Origin: M3007 sp037445225
GTDB taxonomy: Bacteria > Bacteroidota > Bacteroidia > Chitinophagales > Saprospiraceae
Assembly (NCBI GenBank): GCA_037445225.1
Contig: JBBIKW010000004.1
Span: 124,001 to 188,000 of the forward strand
Direction: 5' to 3'
DNA: 64,000 bases
Shown: in pieces, positions 16,247 to 24,141 of the stretch
Position numbering within the stretch: the first letter of the stretch is position 1
Layout of the letters: each line of letters opens with the position of its first letter
The notes under the pieces: model-generated
The model's input: only the letters and a program-made list of their open reading frames with translations
What the model was told of the DNA's origin: nothing
Database searches by the model: none
Program-made: the position numbers and the translations under genes

Positions 16247-18397
16247 TTAGTTTAGCGTGAGCGTGATTATTGTCCGGCCGTAAATGGGCGTTCCGGGGGC
16301 AAGGCTTTGACTCACTACCTTGCCCACGCCTCTGATACGCACGCGGCAGCCGCGGTTTTCCAAGAGCGGCAAGGCGTCCTTTAAGCCCATACCCACTACG
16401 CTGGGCACCAGCTGTTCCGAAACGGGGCGGGCGAGCACCAGCAGCGAGTCGTTGCGCGCCGCGACGACGCCGTAGGTGGGCCATTCGCCTTCCACATGCG
16501 CATCGAGCCCCAACCAACGCAGCGCCTGCTTGAGGTCTTTTCCCCAACCCGCATCTACGTGCGGCAGTTGCGCTGTTTCCAACGCTGGCCGTTCGCCGCT
16601 GTTGATAGGTGGGTGCAGCGATGCCTTCAGAGCAAAACATTTATCTGCTACGGCTCGAAACACAGGAGCAGCCGCCTCAGCACCGTGATACCCGCCGCGT
16701 TTAGGCTCGCTGATAACCACGATGCACGAGTACACCGGCCGCTCTGCCGGGAAGAAGCCGCAGAAGGAGGCCTGGTGGCGAATGCCTCGGCGCGCTCTGA
16801 ATTTGTGGTAATTCAGCTGGGTGGTACCCGTCTTACCGGCAATGGAATAAAGTGTTGGACGGATGTTGCGGGCCGTGCCGCTGTTGACCACCTCGCGCAG
16901 CAGCGCTTGGGCGCGCTGAATGGTGCTCCGGCTAGCAATGCGATTATCCAAGGTTACGGGCTGAAACACCTTCACGGGCTTGCCGTGGCGTTCAATGCGC
17001 TCCACCAAATAGGGCTTCATCCGCCGTCCTCCGTTAGCCACTGCATTGTAAAAAGTCAGTATCTGCAGCGGCGTGAGTAGGACTTCATAGCCGATGCTCA
17101 TCCATGGCAGGGTCGTTCCCGACCAGCGCGCCTTGCGGTCGCCCGGCGTTTTGATATAGGGGGGCTCTTCTCCCCCTACCTCGATACCGGTAGGCTGATC
17201 CAACCCAAACTCCCGCAGGCGCTCTACGAAGACCGAAGCGCGGCGCGCGGCGCCGTAGAAGCGCTGTACCATCGTTGCCGTACCCACATTAGAAGATAGG
17301 GCAAACACTTCCTGAACCGTCATGGAGTCTCGGCCGTGAGCGATAGCGTCTACGAGCTCATCCTTGTAGAACTTTACGCGCCCTCCGTAGACCGGCACTT
17401 TCTGTTGAAAATCCTCGATATAGCCGTCTTCTAAGAGCGCCATGAAGGAGGCGAGTTTGAACACAGAACCCGGCTCTACGCGCTCGCCGATAGCGTAGTT
17501 GAAGATTTCCCACCACTTGCCTTCAGGGGTGCGGCCTAAGTTGGCGATGGCGCGAATGGCACCCGTCTTCACTTCCATGACGATAGCGCAGCCGTGGTCG
17601 GCATCGTGCTCCTGAAGGGCTTTGTGCAGAGCATTTTCCGCTATGTCTTGGATGTTGATGTCTATCGTGGTCACGATATCGTCTCCAGGACGCGGCTCAA
17701 TTTCGGCCAAGTCGTTTACGGGTATATACATGTCGCCCGGCACGCGCACCATGAGGCGTTGCCCAGGTTGGCCGCCGAGCACTCTGTCGAAGCTACCTTC
17801 TAACCCTACGGGTAGAATATCGCCACCGCGCACGTAGCCGATGGTCCGCTGAGCCAGCAGTTTGAAGGGGCGACGGCGCTCATATCGGTGCTCTACGATC
17901 AAGCCGCCTTGGTTGCGGCCCAGCCGAAAAAGTGGGAAGTCCTTGATGCGCATCATCTGTACGTAATCCAGCCGTTTAGCGATGGGTACGTAACGGATCC
18001 CTGGCGTTTTAGGGTCGGCTTTGCGCAGCTTTTCCAACCAGTCTCGATAGGCGCCTGGCGTATATTGCTGGTCCACATAAGTCGACAACATCCAGGCTAA
18101 GCTGTCGAGATTTTCGTAAAATGTTTTGTCGTCTAACCCTTCGGCCTTGGGGTCAAAATAGATGTCGAACGAAGGCAAGGAAGTGGCTAACAGGCTGCCG
18201 TCGGCGGCAAAAATATCGCCGCGTATGGGCTCTACCTTTACCTGTTTCAAGAACTGTTCGTCTCCTTTTTTGCGCCAATACGCCGCGTCCACTGCCGCTA
18301 TGTTGTACAAGCGCCACCCGACATAAGCGCTAAATACCACCATCACAAAGGTGATGAGGTACAGGCGGATGAGCACTTCGTTTTTGACGTTCAACAT
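16247..18397 (-). CDS. ftsI: Septal class B penicillin-binding protein (FtsI/PBP3) with C-terminal PASTA domain
   Basis: 716 residues. It is the transpeptidase that crosslinks septal peptidoglycan, partnered with FtsW. One N-terminal membrane helix (about 9-30) is followed by a pedestal domain with the RGDIFAADG block. The penicillin-binding domain has the active-site tetrad SVFK (Ser311-Lys314), SSN at 368-370 and KTG at 522-524, all intact. The last ~70 residues form one PASTA-like repeat (VPSVVGMGLKDALPLLENRG), as in many Bacteroidota and Gram-positive homologues but not in E. coli FtsI. It starts 23 bp after ftsL and ends 15 bp before murE. Confidence 0.97.
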   Translation of the reverse strand: MLNVKNEVLIRLYLITFVMVVFSAYVGWRLYNIAAVDAAYWRKKGDEQFLKQVKVEPIRGDIFAADGSLLATSLPSFDIYFDPKAEGLDDKTFYENLDSLAWMLSTYVDQQYTPGAYRDWLEKLRKADPKTPGIRYVPIAKRLDYVQMMRIKDFPLFRLGRNQGGLIVEHRYERRRPFKLLAQRTIGYVRGGDILPVGLEGSFDRVLGGQPGQRLMVRVPGDMYIPVNDLAEIEPRPGDDIVTTIDINIQDIAENALHKALQEHDADHGCAIVMEVKTGAIRAIANLGRTPEGKWWEIFNYAIGERVEPGSVFKLASFMALLEDGYIEDFQQKVPVYGGRVKFYKDELVDAIAHGRDSMTVQEVFALSSNVGTATMVQRFYGAARRASVFVERLREFGLDQPTGIEVGGEEPPYIKTPGDRKARWSGTTLPWMSIGYEVLLTPLQILTFYNAVANGGRRMKPYLVERIERHGKPVKVFQPVTLDNRIASRSTIQRAQALLREVVNSGTARNIRPTLYSIAGKTGTTQLNYHKFRARRGIRHQASFCGFFPAERPVYSCIVVISEPKRGGYHGAEAAAPVFRAVADKCFALKASLHPPINSGERPALETAQLPHVDAGWGKDLKQALRWLGLDAHVEGEWPTYGVVAARNDSLLVLARPVSEQLVPSVVGMGLKDALPLLENRGCRVRIRGVGKVVSQSLAPGTPIYGRTIITLTLN

Positions 18398-18420
18398 AAG
18401 GCTGTAGGCAAAATGTGGCT

Positions 18421-18729
18421 TTACTCTACGGCGATAACTTTAGGCCCTTCTGGCGGCAGGATAAGACCCTCTTCCTTTACAGCGTCTGCTATTTGCGACT
18501 GCATTGACCGATACATGAGGTTGCTCACGATGGCTGAATACTCCCATTTCAGATCTTTGATTTCCCGCTGCAGCAATTGGATTTCGCGGACGTTCTGCTC
18601 TGCCCAGTGAGCGTTGGCGATGTAGATGATGAGCAAGATGAAAAGAAAGAGCAAATAGCGAAAGTTGTCGAACACCCACTGCGTGGTGTGGCGGCTGATG
18701 TTGAGCGAGATAAAGTTTTTTCGAGCCAT
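18421..18729 (-). CDS. ftsL: FtsL-like divisome membrane protein
   Basis: 102 residues. A short basic N-terminus (MARKNFISLN) leads to one membrane helix (YLLFLFILLIIYIANA). A short heptad-like periplasmic coiled coil follows (VREIQLLQREIKDLKWEYSAI), ending in a Pro-rich tail. This is the bitopic small coiled-coil architecture of FtsL, which heterodimerises with FtsB and activates FtsI/FtsW. Sequence identity in this family is low, so identification depends on topology and on its place between rsmH (9 bp away) and ftsI (23 bp away). Confidence 0.9.
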   Translation of the reverse strand: MARKNFISLNISRHTTQWVFDNFRYLLFLFILLIIYIANAHWAEQNVREIQLLQREIKDLKWEYSAIVSNLMYRSMQSQIADAVKEEGLILPPEGPKVIAVE

Positions 18730-18738
18730 AGGGGTGCA

Positions 18739-19686
18739 TCAGTTTTGGGAGAGTGCTGACGAGATGAGTCGTTCGCCAGCCCGCATCTTAGCGCTTCTTA
18801 CGCGCGGATTTTGGGCGATCTGGGTCTCTGAAGGGGTTATGGGCTTGCGGGTCACTAAGGCAAACGGCCGGCAGATATTGCCGTAAAAATCGCGCTCCGG
18901 CATTCCAGTGGAGTTGCCGCTTTTGAGCCAATTTTTAACCAGACGGTCTTCTAATGAGTGGTAGCTAATGACAACCAGGCGTCCGCCCGGCTTCAACAAT
19001 GCCGTAGCATCGCGCAAGAAGTCTTCTAAAGCGCCCAGCTCGTCGTTGACAGCGATGCGCAACGCCTGGAACACTTGGGCCAGATAGCGCAGGCGGTCAC
19101 CTAAGGCTGCTTGCTCGCACACTTGCACTAAGTCATCGGTAGTGCGAAAAGGGCGCAGCGCGCGAAACTGGGCGCAGGCGCGCGCCAACGTACGCGCGTT
19201 GCGGACTTCGCCATAGCGGCTAAACAGCTCCTGCAGCACCTCCTCCGTACTTGTATTGAGCCAATCGGCAGCCGTGCGTTCTTCCGCCGGATTCATGCGC
19301 ATATCCAGAGGCCCTGAGTGGCGAAAGCTAAACCCGCGTTCCGGCGTATCCAGCTGATGGCTGCTTACGCCTAAGTCGGCCAAAATACCGTCTACACTGC
19401 CGGCCGACACCTTCCACAGGCGCAGGTACTGTCTCAGATGCCGAAAGTTGGCCCGCACAAACTGAAAGGCAGGGTGTTCCGAAAAAGGCGGCAGTTGGGC
19501 ATTGGCCTCGGCGCGTTCGTCCTGGTCAAAAGCAAACAGGCGTCCGCCCGACGCCAAGCGTTCCAATATAGCTCGGGCATGACCACCTCCTCCAAACGTA
19601 GCGTCGACATACACGCCCTGCGGGCGAACCTGCAAGGCGCTCAGTACTTCTTGAACCAATGCGGGTATATGATACATCATGCTCAT
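18739..19686 (-). CDS. rsmH: 16S rRNA (cytosine(1402)-N4)-methyltransferase RsmH
   Basis: 315 residues. RsmH (MraW) uses S-adenosylmethionine to methylate N4 of C1402 of 16S rRNA. The SAM-binding loop VDATFGGGGHARAIL is present near the N-terminus. GILADLGVSSHQLD, GFSFRHSGPLDMRMN and VISYHSLEDRLVK are the other family blocks. Three possible ATGs lie close together (19686, 19680, 19677). The first leaves a 3-bp gap to the mraZ stop, and any of them could be used. It is the second gene of the dcw cluster. Confidence 0.98.
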   Translation of the reverse strand: MSMMYHIPALVQEVLSALQVRPQGVYVDATFGGGGHARAILERLASGGRLFAFDQDERAEANAQLPPFSEHPAFQFVRANFRHLRQYLRLWKVSAGSVDGILADLGVSSHQLDTPERGFSFRHSGPLDMRMNPAEERTAADWLNTSTEEVLQELFSRYGEVRNARTLARACAQFRALRPFRTTDDLVQVCEQAALGDRLRYLAQVFQALRIAVNDELGALEDFLRDATALLKPGGRLVVISYHSLEDRLVKNWLKSGNSTGMPERDFYGNICRPFALVTRKPITPSETQIAQNPRVRSAKMRAGERLISSALSQN

Positions 19687-19689
19687 GTG

Positions 19690-20181
19690 TCAGAGTAGCG
19701 ATAAATCCTCTTCGCCGACCCCCTCTTCGCCCCCACCTAAGACGTCGTTAGCCAAATCGGCAATGTCGTCGGTGTTCTCGCTCAACAACTGCTCATAGCG
19801 CTGGGGCGACCAGATCTCGATGTAAGTGCGTATAGCCAGCAAGATGGCCTCACCCTCCAAGCCAGCATACTCCATAAGAGGCTTAGGAAGGAGGATGCGG
19901 TCGGCACTATCCGTTACCAACGGCGTGGCGCCAGAGTGGAAGAACCGAATCAGTTTGCGATTGCGCTCGTTAAACCGATTGAGCCGGTTCACTCGTGCTG
20001 AGATATTTTCCCAAATCAACTTAGGATACAGTGTTAGCACGCCTTCAAACCCTCGGTTTAACACAAACTCGTATCCTCCCGTTTCTGCAGAGGGCTCTCC
20101 CAGCTGCCGCAGTAGCGCCGTCGGTAGACGCAAACGGCCCTTGTTGTCAATGGATACTAGGTATTCGCCTAACAACTGCAT
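19690..20181 (-). CDS. mraZ: Transcriptional regulator MraZ
   Basis: 163 residues. MraZ is a ring-forming DNA-binding protein that represses the dcw promoter. It has two SpoVT/AbrB-like half-domains, each with the DxxxR signature: DNKGR in SIDNKGRLRLP and DSADR in TDSADRILLP. A Glu/Asp-rich C-terminal tail (about 145-163) is an extension beyond the canonical ~150 residues. It is first gene of dcw. A promoter and a 10-bp-spaced GTGGT/GTGGG pair lie 44-76 bp upstream of its ATG, consistent with autorepression. Confidence 0.97.
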   Translation of the reverse strand: MQLLGEYLVSIDNKGRLRLPTALLRQLGEPSAETGGYEFVLNRGFEGVLTLYPKLIWENISARVNRLNRFNERNRKLIRFFHSGATPLVTDSADRILLPKPLMEYAGLEGEAILLAIRTYIEIWSPQRYEQLLSENTDDIADLANDVLGGGEEGVGEEDLSLL

Positions 20182-20224
20182 TGCAAAAGTGGAGGTGTAC
20201 TTTCGAAAAGCTATTTCTCAACCA

Positions 20225-20232
20225 CAAATATA
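20225..20232 (-). promoter_or_regulatory. mraZ/dcw promoter, -7 element TATATTTG
   Basis: On the minus strand this reads TATATTTG, an exact TAnnTTTG match. It is 44 bases upstream of the mraZ ATG and directly downstream of the MraZ box, giving a predicted leader of about 35-40 nt. Confidence 0.65.
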
Positions 20233-20242
20233 TAGTGATATT

Positions 20243-20257
20243 CCCACTTTTTACCAC
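20243..20257 (-). promoter_or_regulatory. MraZ box: GTGGT-N5-GTGGG
   Basis: On the minus strand GTGGT (20257-20253), AAAAA, GTGGG (20247-20243) form two direct half-sites with a 10-bp period, the layout of characterised MraZ operators (TGGGN repeats spaced by five bases). The pair covers the space where the -33 region of the mraZ promoter would be, so bound MraZ should block RNA polymerase. Confidence 0.65.
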
Positions 20258-20455
20258 TTTTTTGAACATTTTTTCGGATATGGCGGTCAAAAAATGTGAA
20301 ACTTCGTTAATAAAATAATGAAAATCAATAGATTATTATAGGGTAGAAAAGTGGTAATAGATTAAAGAATCACCATCTTTTTTTCGCATTGGCGGGCTCT
20401 ATTCCTTCAAATCAGGTCGTTCTGTGATCAAAAGCGAAGGAGAAAGGGCCACTTA

Positions 20456-20470
20456 GTGGTAAGATGTGGG
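20456..20470 (+). promoter_or_regulatory. Second MraZ-box-like pair (GTGGT-N5-GTGGG)
   Basis: GTGGT at 20456-20460 and GTGGG at 20466-20470 repeat the same 10-bp-period layout on the opposite strand, about 200 bp upstream of the primary box. A further single GTGGT is at 20351-20355. It could be an auxiliary site or chance. Confidence 0.3.
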
Positions 20471-20578
20471 AAACAGGGAGAAAGCGTCGCCAACTCCTCC
20501 CTTTAGGCACAGGTATGTAGAGGGTGAGAGCGGGCTTTACGCTCGGCAGCGGAGAAGAGCGTATTTCTGAGGCGCGCC

Positions 20579-21391
20579 TTAGGCCGGCAATAGGAGGAGG
20601 TGTTCTATGGCGTTTTCGATAAAGTTCGGCACGACGGTGTCGAAAGTGCGCTGTATTTTCATTGGGTCGGCCAGGTCGCGCAGCATGCGTCGGTAGCGCG
20701 CCTCGCCGTGTTCTTCGACGATGGACTGCTTGCGCTCCGGTTCCAGAAAGTACTGCAGCAGGCCGGCAGGGTCGGCTTCGGGGTGAAATTGGGTGCCGAA
20801 CATCTCGTCGCTGAAGCGTACAGCCATAAGGGCACGCTCGTAATGCACGTGGGGGCGCAGCTTTTCTAAACACAAGATTTTGGCGCCCATCCGAGCAAAG
20901 CGATGCAGGTCGGGCTGCACGACCTGGTAGCGCCGAAAATCTGCAATGTAGAAGGGATCGGGCAGCCCTTCAAAAAACGGCTCCAACTTGCCCCAGTAGG
21001 TCTTGTGCACCGGATACGTGCCGAAAGACATCTTGAAGCGACGGGTGACCTGTCCTAATCGAAAATGATGACAGGCCATCTGGAAGGAGTGACATATAAA
21101 CAGACAATGCTTTCGCGTTTCGGAGTCGGTTTGGCGGATGTTCCACTGCCACAGCTGCTCGATAAGATCGAAATAGCGCTCGAACCAAGGGCCGTCGTTG
21201 AGCAAAGGGTCACCCGGGCCGCCCGAGAAGATGTAGATATGGTAAGAGAGGTCGGGAATCTCGTTTTTCGCTCGCACATCGAAATGATTGAACCGAAGCA
21301 CGTGAGCATAGCGAGCCAGAATGCTCTTGAGCATGGGGATACCCCGATTGGCCTCGCCATTATACATGTCTAAAAGGGCAGCATGCAACAT
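20579..21391 (-). CDS. Class I glutamine amidotransferase-like protein
   Basis: 270 residues from the ATG at 21391 (MLHAALLDMYNGEANRG); the frame extends 18 codons further, but that extension has no family-like sequence. A class I GATase fold is indicated by the SGGPGDP oxyanion strand at 56-62, the nucleophile elbow FICHSFQ with Cys100, and FGTQFHPEAD with His203 and Glu205. All three catalytic residues are present. No synthetase domain is fused, so it is a stand-alone amidotransferase of the GMP-synthase/homoserine-acyltransferase-like COG0518 type. Its ammonia acceptor is unknown. It ends 398 bp upstream of mraZ and is divergent from the acidic protein gene at 21573. Confidence 0.8.
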   Translation of the reverse strand: MLHAALLDMYNGEANRGIPMLKSILARYAHVLRFNHFDVRAKNEIPDLSYHIYIFSGGPGDPLLNDGPWFERYFDLIEQLWQWNIRQTDSETRKHCLFICHSFQMACHHFRLGQVTRRFKMSFGTYPVHKTYWGKLEPFFEGLPDPFYIADFRRYQVVQPDLHRFARMGAKILCLEKLRPHVHYERALMAVRFSDEMFGTQFHPEADPAGLLQYFLEPERKQSIVEEHGEARYRRMLRDLADPMKIQRTFDTVVPNFIENAIEHLLLLPA

Positions 21392-21532
21392 AAGCAATCG
21401 CACAGGCAGAAAAAAATGTGACCGAGCAAACCTTTTCGCGGGCAAAGTAAGTCTTTTTAACCAGATGAGCAGAGATGCTCTTCCTGTCTGCCGATAGTGT
21501 CGGTAAAAATCAGAGAGGGCGCGTCGAGTTTT

Positions 21533-21540
21533 TACCTTTG
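21533..21540 (+). promoter_or_regulatory. Candidate -7 promoter element TACCTTTG for the gene at 21573
   Basis: An exact TAnnTTTG match 33 bases upstream of the ATG at 21573, in the 181-bp divergent region between the amidotransferase gene and the acidic-protein operon. No clear -33 TTG was found at standard spacing. Confidence 0.5.
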
Positions 21541-21572
21541 TTGTTCATTCTTTTATTATCCGGAATATCGCC

Positions 21573-22061
21573 ATGAGAGTTGTTTCCGACGCGGTCATTG
21601 ACAGTGTTTTAGACGAGCTGGAAGAATACGACGAAACGGAGTACGAAAGGCAGGTGAGTGCCTTCGCCCGCGAGCAACCCTACCTGTTTGCCTATCTGCA
21701 CAGCGAAGACAATTTTCACCTCCTCACAGAAGAGGAGAAGGGGTATGTACAATACCTGGGCTTAGTCGTATGGCTGTCGGTCTCGCGCGTTAACGGTACT
21801 CTTCCGCTTGTGGAAAGCGAGCAAATTGGGGTAGCCGAAGAGCGCAATTACGAACGCATCGAGACAGCCTCGGGCCGCGGCTTTGAAGACCGAATAGCCG
21901 TTTTTTACGAGCACACCGACCAGGAAGCACTTCTAAACTTCGCTGTGGAGGCCGTGATGGAAGAAGAGGGAGAACAGGATTTGGTGGTTACCCCCGAAGG
22001 TCGAGAAATCATCTTTGTCGCGGTAAAAACGGTCATCGATGTCCTCACCGACTCTGCTTGA
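21573..22061 (+). CDS. Acidic conserved hypothetical protein
   Basis: 162 residues with strong Asp/Glu bias (for example LDELEEYDETEYERQ). There is no signal peptide or membrane segment, so it is probably a soluble cytoplasmic protein. Predicted mainly helical, with a central hydrophobic segment (YVQYLGLVVWLSVSR). I do not recognise the family. The preceding candidate promoter and a 5-bp gap to the next gene suggest it leads a three-gene unit with the two paralogous secreted proteins at 22067 and 22943. Confidence 0.75.
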   Translation: MRVVSDAVIDSVLDELEEYDETEYERQVSAFAREQPYLFAYLHSEDNFHLLTEEEKGYVQYLGLVVWLSVSRVNGTLPLVESEQIGVAEERNYERIETASGRGFEDRIAVFYEHTDQEALLNFAVEAVMEEEGEQDLVVTPEGREIIFVAVKTVIDVLTDSA

Positions 22062-22066
22062 GCGCC

Positions 22067-22918
22067 ATGTTTAGAATACTGTCCGCTGCCGTTCTCCTTT
22101 GGGGAACCGCAAAGGCGCTTCCGTTGTGCGCCCAGGACACGATGCGCACAGAGCAGTATTGGTTGGTCCGTATGCGCAACCATCAGGAGTATTTGGGCCG
22201 CTTGATAGAGAAAACAGACCTGTATATCCGAATTGACACAGCTGCCGGAACCGTTGTCAGACTCTCTGTGGACTCTATTCGGCACATGCGCGCGGTAGGT
22301 ACCTCCGTCGTTCGACGTTGGAAAAGGAGCCTGCTGACGATGCCCATTACCCACCACTATTTCTTGAATGCCAGTGCCTACGGACCGCCTGTTGGTGAGG
22401 GATATTACCAGACCCAGTACCTCCTCCTGCACCAGGTAGCTTTCGGACTAACCGAATATTTTTCCATCCGCGCGGGCGGCACTTTCGGTTTTCAGGGCGC
22501 GGCGGCCAAAATATCCTTCCCTCTAACCGACTATCCACTTGTCTTTGGATGGGAGGGACTCTTCGGGCTAAACTCTTTTTCCTCGCCGGTAAACGGACAA
22601 AGCCGCTCGCTTGCGCTGTCACAGGGATTGGTAACAGTAGGTACTCGAGTAGACCACCTGACACTGGGGATTGGCCTATATACCTCTTCGGGGAGATGGG
22701 CAAGGGCTCCTTTTTTTTCCGTGTCGGGAACGGCTCGACTCAGCCCCAAGTTTTCGCTGATGTCGGAAAGCATTCTGTGGACTGCAAACGACCGGCAAAT
22801 TTTCCTCAGCACCTTGGGCGGACGCATCTACGACAAAACGCTGGTGCTAGACTTAGCGCTTTGGTACAGCGACGAGTCGTTGGCACCCTGGGTTGGGATG
22901 GCAGTTCTATTGTACTGA
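22067..22918 (+). CDS. Secreted/outer-membrane-type protein, paralogue 1
   Basis: 283 residues from the ATG at 22067; a TTG overlapping the previous stop is less likely. A Sec signal peptide (MFRILSAAVLLWGTAKALPLCAQ) is followed by a small N-terminal beta domain (about 30-75) with the pattern YLGRLIEKTDLYIRI. The rest is a beta-rich region with alternating Gly/aromatic residues, resembling an outer-membrane barrel. It shares AYGPPVGEGYY with the next gene's AYGIPAGEGYF at the same relative position, so the two are tandem duplicates. Function unknown. Confidence 0.8.
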   Translation: MFRILSAAVLLWGTAKALPLCAQDTMRTEQYWLVRMRNHQEYLGRLIEKTDLYIRIDTAAGTVVRLSVDSIRHMRAVGTSVVRRWKRSLLTMPITHHYFLNASAYGPPVGEGYYQTQYLLLHQVAFGLTEYFSIRAGGTFGFQGAAAKISFPLTDYPLVFGWEGLFGLNSFSSPVNGQSRSLALSQGLVTVGTRVDHLTLGIGLYTSSGRWARAPFFSVSGTARLSPKFSLMSESILWTANDRQIFLSTLGGRIYDKTLVLDLALWYSDESLAPWVGMAVLLY

Positions 22919-22942
22919 AAGAGCCTCTTTCCTATTAACTAT

Positions 22943-23812
22943 ATGCAACTCAGAACCATTACAACTCTATTCCTGACGCTATCTTGCAAAGTAACTTTCG
23001 GACAGGATACGGCTCGCCTGCAAGAGGCGTATGTGGTTGTTCGAACAGTAGACAGAAATATTTTTTATGGCCGATTGCTTCGGGCCGACAGCACAGCAGT
23101 AGTGCTTAAAACCGAGGTTTTCCCTGAGCTAAGCATCCCTCGCCAGGGCATACGCCGGATGAAAAGCATAGAACTTGACCGCTTCCAAAGTAGAACGCTT
23201 CCCATTTCTTCCCTACCGATAGCCGGCAGCTACGCCCTCGCCAGTAGCGCCTATGGGATACCCGCAGGCGAAGGGTATTTTGCCAACACCCTACTCTTTA
23301 TCAGTCAATTGGGCGTAGGCTTTTCCGATCATTTTTCCCTACGAGCCAATCTGTTTTTCGACTTCGAGGAGTTCTTCTTCCCCTCCCTCATTATACCCAA
23401 AGTTTCCTTTCCCATGCGAGATAACCGCCTGGCTATCGCTTTTGAAGGGATATTCGGACGAGGGCTTGACAATTTTACAGAGGACGGGTCTTCTAACCTC
23501 ATCGCTTTCCAAGGATTAGTTACCGTGGGCAGTCGGATGAATCACCTCACTGGCGGTGTCGGCTTGGGCAACACTAACAGAAGATGGGGTTATCGCCCAC
23601 TTTTCTCTGCCTCGGGCTCGGTGCAAATAGGAGAGCGCTGGTGTTTACTTACCGAGAACTACTTCTTACATATGTACGGAGAGCCATCTCACATCGGCAA
23701 TGTGTTCGCACGGCTCTATGACCACTCAGTTAATTTTGACTTCGGCCTACTAGCGAACTTCTACGAGGAAATAGTACTTCCTTTCGTTGGGCTAAGCGTA
23801 AACCTACATTAG
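22943..23812 (+). CDS. Secreted/outer-membrane-type protein, paralogue 2
   Basis: 289 residues. Signal peptide ending near VTFGQ, then a short beta domain (RNIFYGRLLRADSTAVVLK) and a barrel-like C-terminal region that aligns along its length with the upstream neighbour. Shared blocks are AYG-P-GEGY, FS-R/L-R-and GLVTVG-R--HLT. The residues between these blocks differ widely, so the duplication is not recent. It lies 24 bp after paralogue 1, in the same operon. An aromatic or other hydrophobic residue near the end (GLSVNLH) fits a barrel terminus only loosely. Confidence 0.8.
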   Translation: MQLRTITTLFLTLSCKVTFGQDTARLQEAYVVVRTVDRNIFYGRLLRADSTAVVLKTEVFPELSIPRQGIRRMKSIELDRFQSRTLPISSLPIAGSYALASSAYGIPAGEGYFANTLLFISQLGVGFSDHFSLRANLFFDFEEFFFPSLIIPKVSFPMRDNRLAIAFEGIFGRGLDNFTEDGSSNLIAFQGLVTVGSRMNHLTGGVGLGNTNRRWGYRPLFSASGSVQIGERWCLLTENYFLHMYGEPSHIGNVFARLYDHSVNFDFGLLANFYEEIVLPFVGLSVNLH

Positions 23813-23826
23813 GCGCTGTTGAAACA

Positions 23827-23970
23827 TCAGCCGCCGCAAGGAAAGTTGACTTTTTCTTCGTCGACCTCATCCGGCGGGCCGGAGCGCAATATACGCCAGA
23901 AGAAGTATCCGGCCATGGCAATGACGACCCCATTGGCCAAAAGCATAGTAACGAGCGCGGCAGTGTTCAT
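23827..23970 (-). CDS. MetS-like small subunit of an NSS transporter
   Basis: 47 residues from the ATG at 23970. A single hydrophobic helix (ALVTMLLANGVVIAMAGYFFW) is followed by a short charged tail ending NFPCGG. It sits 171 bp downstream of the NSS sodium symporter gene on the same strand. Small one-helix proteins next to NSS symporters are known as MetS, the accessory subunit of the Corynebacterium MetP methionine carrier. The call is from size, topology and context. Sequence identity cannot be judged here. Confidence 0.6.
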   Translation of the reverse strand: MNTAALVTMLLANGVVIAMAGYFFWRILRSGPPDEVDEEKVNFPCGG

Positions 23971-24141
23971 GTATTTCGCATTTTTACAACGGTACAAAGT
24001 TGCGCATTTTGGACTTATGGCTGGCATCCTTCTCGCCCTAATAAGCGCAGAAAAACTTAGAGAGAGCAGGCCATTTTCATCCTTTATAAACTCCTATGAG
24101 ATTTTTTTCTCTCCACAGAGATACACGGATACTGAGAGAAC

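Larger units (their letters stand above)
20182..20578. other. Intergenic region upstream of dcw
   Basis: This 397-bp stretch has no credible gene. Its first ~180 bases beyond mraZ are strongly AT-rich and hold the mraZ promoter and MraZ box. The half next to the amidotransferase gene is GC-richer and contains a second GTGGT-N5-GTGGG pair (on the plus strand) and a weak GAGCG/CGCTC hairpin. No T-tract terminator for the amidotransferase transcript was found. Confidence 0.6.

Noticed and set aside
4580..20181. Loss of murF and ddl from dcw as an odd deletion
   Set aside because: Absence of murF from this cluster is usual in Bacteroidota. These genes are expected elsewhere, and no scar is visible.
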